DNA from: Syntrophobacter fumaroxidans MPOB
GTDB lineage: Bacteria > Desulfobacterota > Syntrophobacteria > Syntrophobacterales > Syntrophobacteraceae
Length of the DNA: 64,000 nt
Reading direction: 5' to 3'
Assembly: GCF_000014965.1 (NCBI RefSeq)
Contig: NC_008554.1
Span: 1,662,001 to 1,726,000, forward strand
Positions within the stretch are counted from its first letter, which is position 1. Each line of letters opens with the position of its first letter. The notes beneath the pieces are model-generated. The model ran no database searches. It was not told the origin of the DNA and worked only from the letters and a program-made list of their open reading frames with translations. Positions 62,137 to 64,000 of the stretch are shown here, piece after piece. The position numbers were made by a program, and so were the translations under genes.

Positions 62137-62831
62137 CGGGGACATACATCAACATGGCAACGGTGCTGGCGGGCACGACCGTCGGGGTCTGCCTCGGGAC
62201 GCGGCTGCCGGAGAGAATCCGCACCACCGTCCTCCACGGACTGGGACTGCTCACGATCCTCATCGGGCTGCAGATGGCCCTCGAAACGAAAAACATCCTG
62301 ATCGTGCTCGGTGCGATCCTGTTGGGCGGGGTCCTGGGGGAGGCAATGAGAATCACGGAGGGACTCGAGCGGCTCGGCTCCACCCTGCAGGCGCTGCTCT
62401 CAAGAGGACGCAGCAGGACCTTCGGAGAAGCCTTCGTGACTTCCAGCCTGGTGTTTTGCATCGGCCCGATGGCCATTCTCGGCTCCATCGAAGACGGCCT
62501 TACGGGGGATTACCGGCTTCTGTCCATCAAGGCACTGCTCGACGGTTTCGCGTCCATCGCCTTTTCCGCCGCCCTGGGGTGGGGAGTGGCATTGTCGGCC
62601 GTCACTCTCCTGGCCTACCAGGGGGGCATCACGCTGTTTGCCAACGTCCTTTCCCGGATACTGACCGAACCCATGATCGTCGAAATGACCGCCACCGGGG
62701 GTCTGCTCATCCTCGGAATCGGTCTCAAGCTGCTCGAACTGAAGGATATCCGCCTGGCCGGATTCCTGCCGGCCCTGGTCATCGCTCCGCTCATCGTGTG
62801 GGCCATCCCGTGGGTAAAAGGGCTGTTCTAG
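62133..62831 (+). CDS. DUF554 membrane protein
   Basis: 232 residues from the ATG overlapping the upstream stop. MTGTYINMATVLAGTTVGVC, LGLLTILIGLQMALETKNIL and VLGAILLGGVLGEAMRITEG are the DUF554 pattern, with about seven membrane segments. FVTSSLVFCIGPMAILGSIE and TATGGLLILGIGLKLLELKD are conserved further on. A transport role has been proposed for the family; the substrate is unknown. Coupled to the M48 peptidase. Confidence 0.85.
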   Translation: MTGTYINMATVLAGTTVGVCLGTRLPERIRTTVLHGLGLLTILIGLQMALETKNILIVLGAILLGGVLGEAMRITEGLERLGSTLQALLSRGRSRTFGEAFVTSSLVFCIGPMAILGSIEDGLTGDYRLLSIKALLDGFASIAFSAALGWGVALSAVTLLAYQGGITLFANVLSRILTEPMIVEMTATGGLLILGIGLKLLELKDIRLAGFLPALVIAPLIVWAIPWVKGLF

Positions 62832-63042
62832 CGCGTGGCGCGGGTCCCGGCCGAAGCATGGAGTTGAACGGCTGGTGCGGGCGGGGCGGCAGGGCGGCCC
62901 GCAGCTTTGATGCCCTTGGCCCTGCCGTCCGAACGACGAAGAAATACGGCTGACGTGAGGAACGAAACCTGCTGAAACGGTTTGGTGGTCGCGGTCATCG
63001 GTGCATGAATCAGGCTGCCCGGGCAGGACCGCCCGACCACGG

Positions 63043-64000
63043 CTACGACCGCTGGGAGAACGGCACGCCGTTCTGGAGCGACTGGAGGTGGCTGTAAAGC
63101 CCGCCGAGCAGCATCAGATCTTCGTGCGACCCTTCTTCCACGATCCGCCCCTGGTCCATGACCAGGATGCGGTCGGCTCTCCTGATCGTGGACAGTCGAT
63201 GTGCCACCACGATACTCGTCCGGTTGGACAGCACGGCGCTGATGGCTTGTTCCACGAGCATTTCCGTCTGCGTGTCGACGTTTGCCGTGGCTTCATCGAG
63301 CACCAGGATACGCGGATTTCGCACCAGCACCCTGGCCAGCGCGAGCAGCTGCTTCTGACCGGCCGACAGATCCGACCCGCCTTCCCCGATTTTCGTTTCG
63401 AGTCCTTCCGGAAGCGCCCGCACCACGCCCGAAAGCTGCGACAGGCGGATCATCTCCTGAAGTTCCCGTTCCGGAAGCTCGCGGTCCAGCAGCACGTTCT
63501 GCCTCAGGGTGCCCGGTATGATGAATACGTCCTGCATCACCAGGCCGATCTGCTCTCTCAACCAGTGCGTGTCGAGGCGCCGCAGGTCCGTTCCGTCCAG
63601 CTCGATCCGCCCTGAAATGGGATCGTAGAACCTCTCCAGCAGGCTGATGACGGTGGTCTTGCCCGACCCCGTCGCCCCGACGATGGCCAGGGTCTCCCCC
63701 TGCCTGAGGCGGAAGGAGAGACCCCGGAGCACGGGACGCCCCGGTTCGTAGGCGAATTCCACGTTCGTGAAGGCAATGTCCCCGCGAACGTCGGCGATCC
63801 TCACCGGAGCGGACGCCGCGGGCAGAGCGTCCTTCACTTCCAGGAGATGAAAGATCCTCTCCGCCGACGCCATGGCCGACTGCACGATGGAATACTTCTG
63901 CGACAGTTCCCGGATCGGCTGAAAGAAAAGCCTCATGTAGGAAATGAACGCGGTGAGGATGCCGATGGTCATCCGGTCGTCGAGGATTTCCCTGCCCCCG
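63043..64000 (-). CDS. ABC exporter (fused permease-ATPase), C-terminal part
   Basis: The gene starts outside the right edge; 319 C-terminal residues are present. The end of the transmembrane domain is seen in TIGILTAFISYMRLFFQPIR. The nucleotide-binding domain has Walker A VGATGSGKTTVISLLERFYD, the Q-loop, signature DLSAGQKQLLALARVLVRNP (LSAGQ), Walker B RILVLDEATANVD and the switch His in VVAHRLSTI. It is of the MsbA/LmrA type, a homodimer or half of a heterodimer. The substrate is unknown. Confidence 0.9.
   Translation of the reverse strand, partial: GGREILDDRMTIGILTAFISYMRLFFQPIRELSQKYSIVQSAMASAERIFHLLEVKDALPAASAPVRIADVRGDIAFTNVEFAYEPGRPVLRGLSFRLRQGETLAIVGATGSGKTTVISLLERFYDPISGRIELDGTDLRRLDTHWLREQIGLVMQDVFIIPGTLRQNVLLDRELPERELQEMIRLSQLSGVVRALPEGLETKIGEGGSDLSAGQKQLLALARVLVRNPRILVLDEATANVDTQTEMLVEQAISAVLSNRTSIVVAHRLSTIRRADRILVMDQGRIVEEGSHEDLMLLGGLYSHLQSLQNGVPFSQRS

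Overview
This window is high-GC, gene-dense bacterial chromosome. It suggests an anaerobic, fatty-acid or organic-acid oxidising deltaproteobacterium of the Syntrophobacter type. That is inference from gene content: two family III CoA transferases, an acyl-CoA synthetase, an acyl-CoA dehydrogenase next to EtfB and a ferredoxin-fused EtfA, and a rubredoxin-like small protein. No rRNA or tRNA gene was seen.

Layout. 1-1.9 kb: CoA transferases. 2.1-7.0 kb (minus strand): a tight four-gene operon encoding an unknown protein, a sigma-factor-like protein, a zinc-finger anti-sigma-like protein with a possible MazF-like barrel, and a protein with a Lon (S16) peptidase domain that keeps its Ser/Lys dyad. 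7.4-14.3 kb (same strand): a complete type III-A module, cas6-cas10-csm2-csm3-csm4-csm5, with intact HD and GGDD motifs in Cas10. 14.9-16.6 kb (plus strand): csx20 and a CARF-HEPN ribonuclease of the Csx2/TM1812 type. 16.9-21.6 kb: an adaptation operon of a TPR protein, a CRISPR-associated primase-polymerase (AEP fold), cas1 and cas2. 22.1-27.2 kb: a 70-repeat CRISPR array. The Lon / anti-sigma / sigma trio lies directly behind the type III effector operon. It resembles the logic of the known CalpL-CalpT-CalpS cascade, but no SAVED sensor domain is obvious. It is the best candidate here for an undescribed system.

The array is informative in itself. Repeats end in ATTGAGAC, the expected 5' handle of a plus-strand crRNA. 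At least nine distinct spacers are antisense to what look like ribosome-binding sites and start codons. Several overlap one another on the same inferred target leader, two sets are duplicated, and one spacer looks like a diverged, inverted copy of the repeat.

27.5-41.8 kb: a secreted FecR-like repeat-rich protein, an acyl-CoA synthetase, hemW-lepA, two lipoproteins, an outer-membrane beta-barrel protein, a DUF1828-like protein and gltX. Four copies of a composite MITE-like element lie between these genes. 41.8-50.2 kb: yceD-rpmF-plsX, then acyl-CoA dehydrogenase-etfB-etfA, then fabG-fabF-rpiB. The catabolic genes sit where fabH/fabD usually are, and acpP is missing from between fabG and fabF. 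A decayed type I-E-like CRISPR mini-array lies between etfA and fabG. 50.5-56.3 kb: glyA-ribD-ribE-ribBA-ribH-nusB. 57.6-59.3 kb: flhG-fliA. 59.5-64 kb: a small conserved-looking protein, a rubredoxin-like protein, an M48 peptidase, a DUF554 membrane protein and the 3' part of an ABC exporter.
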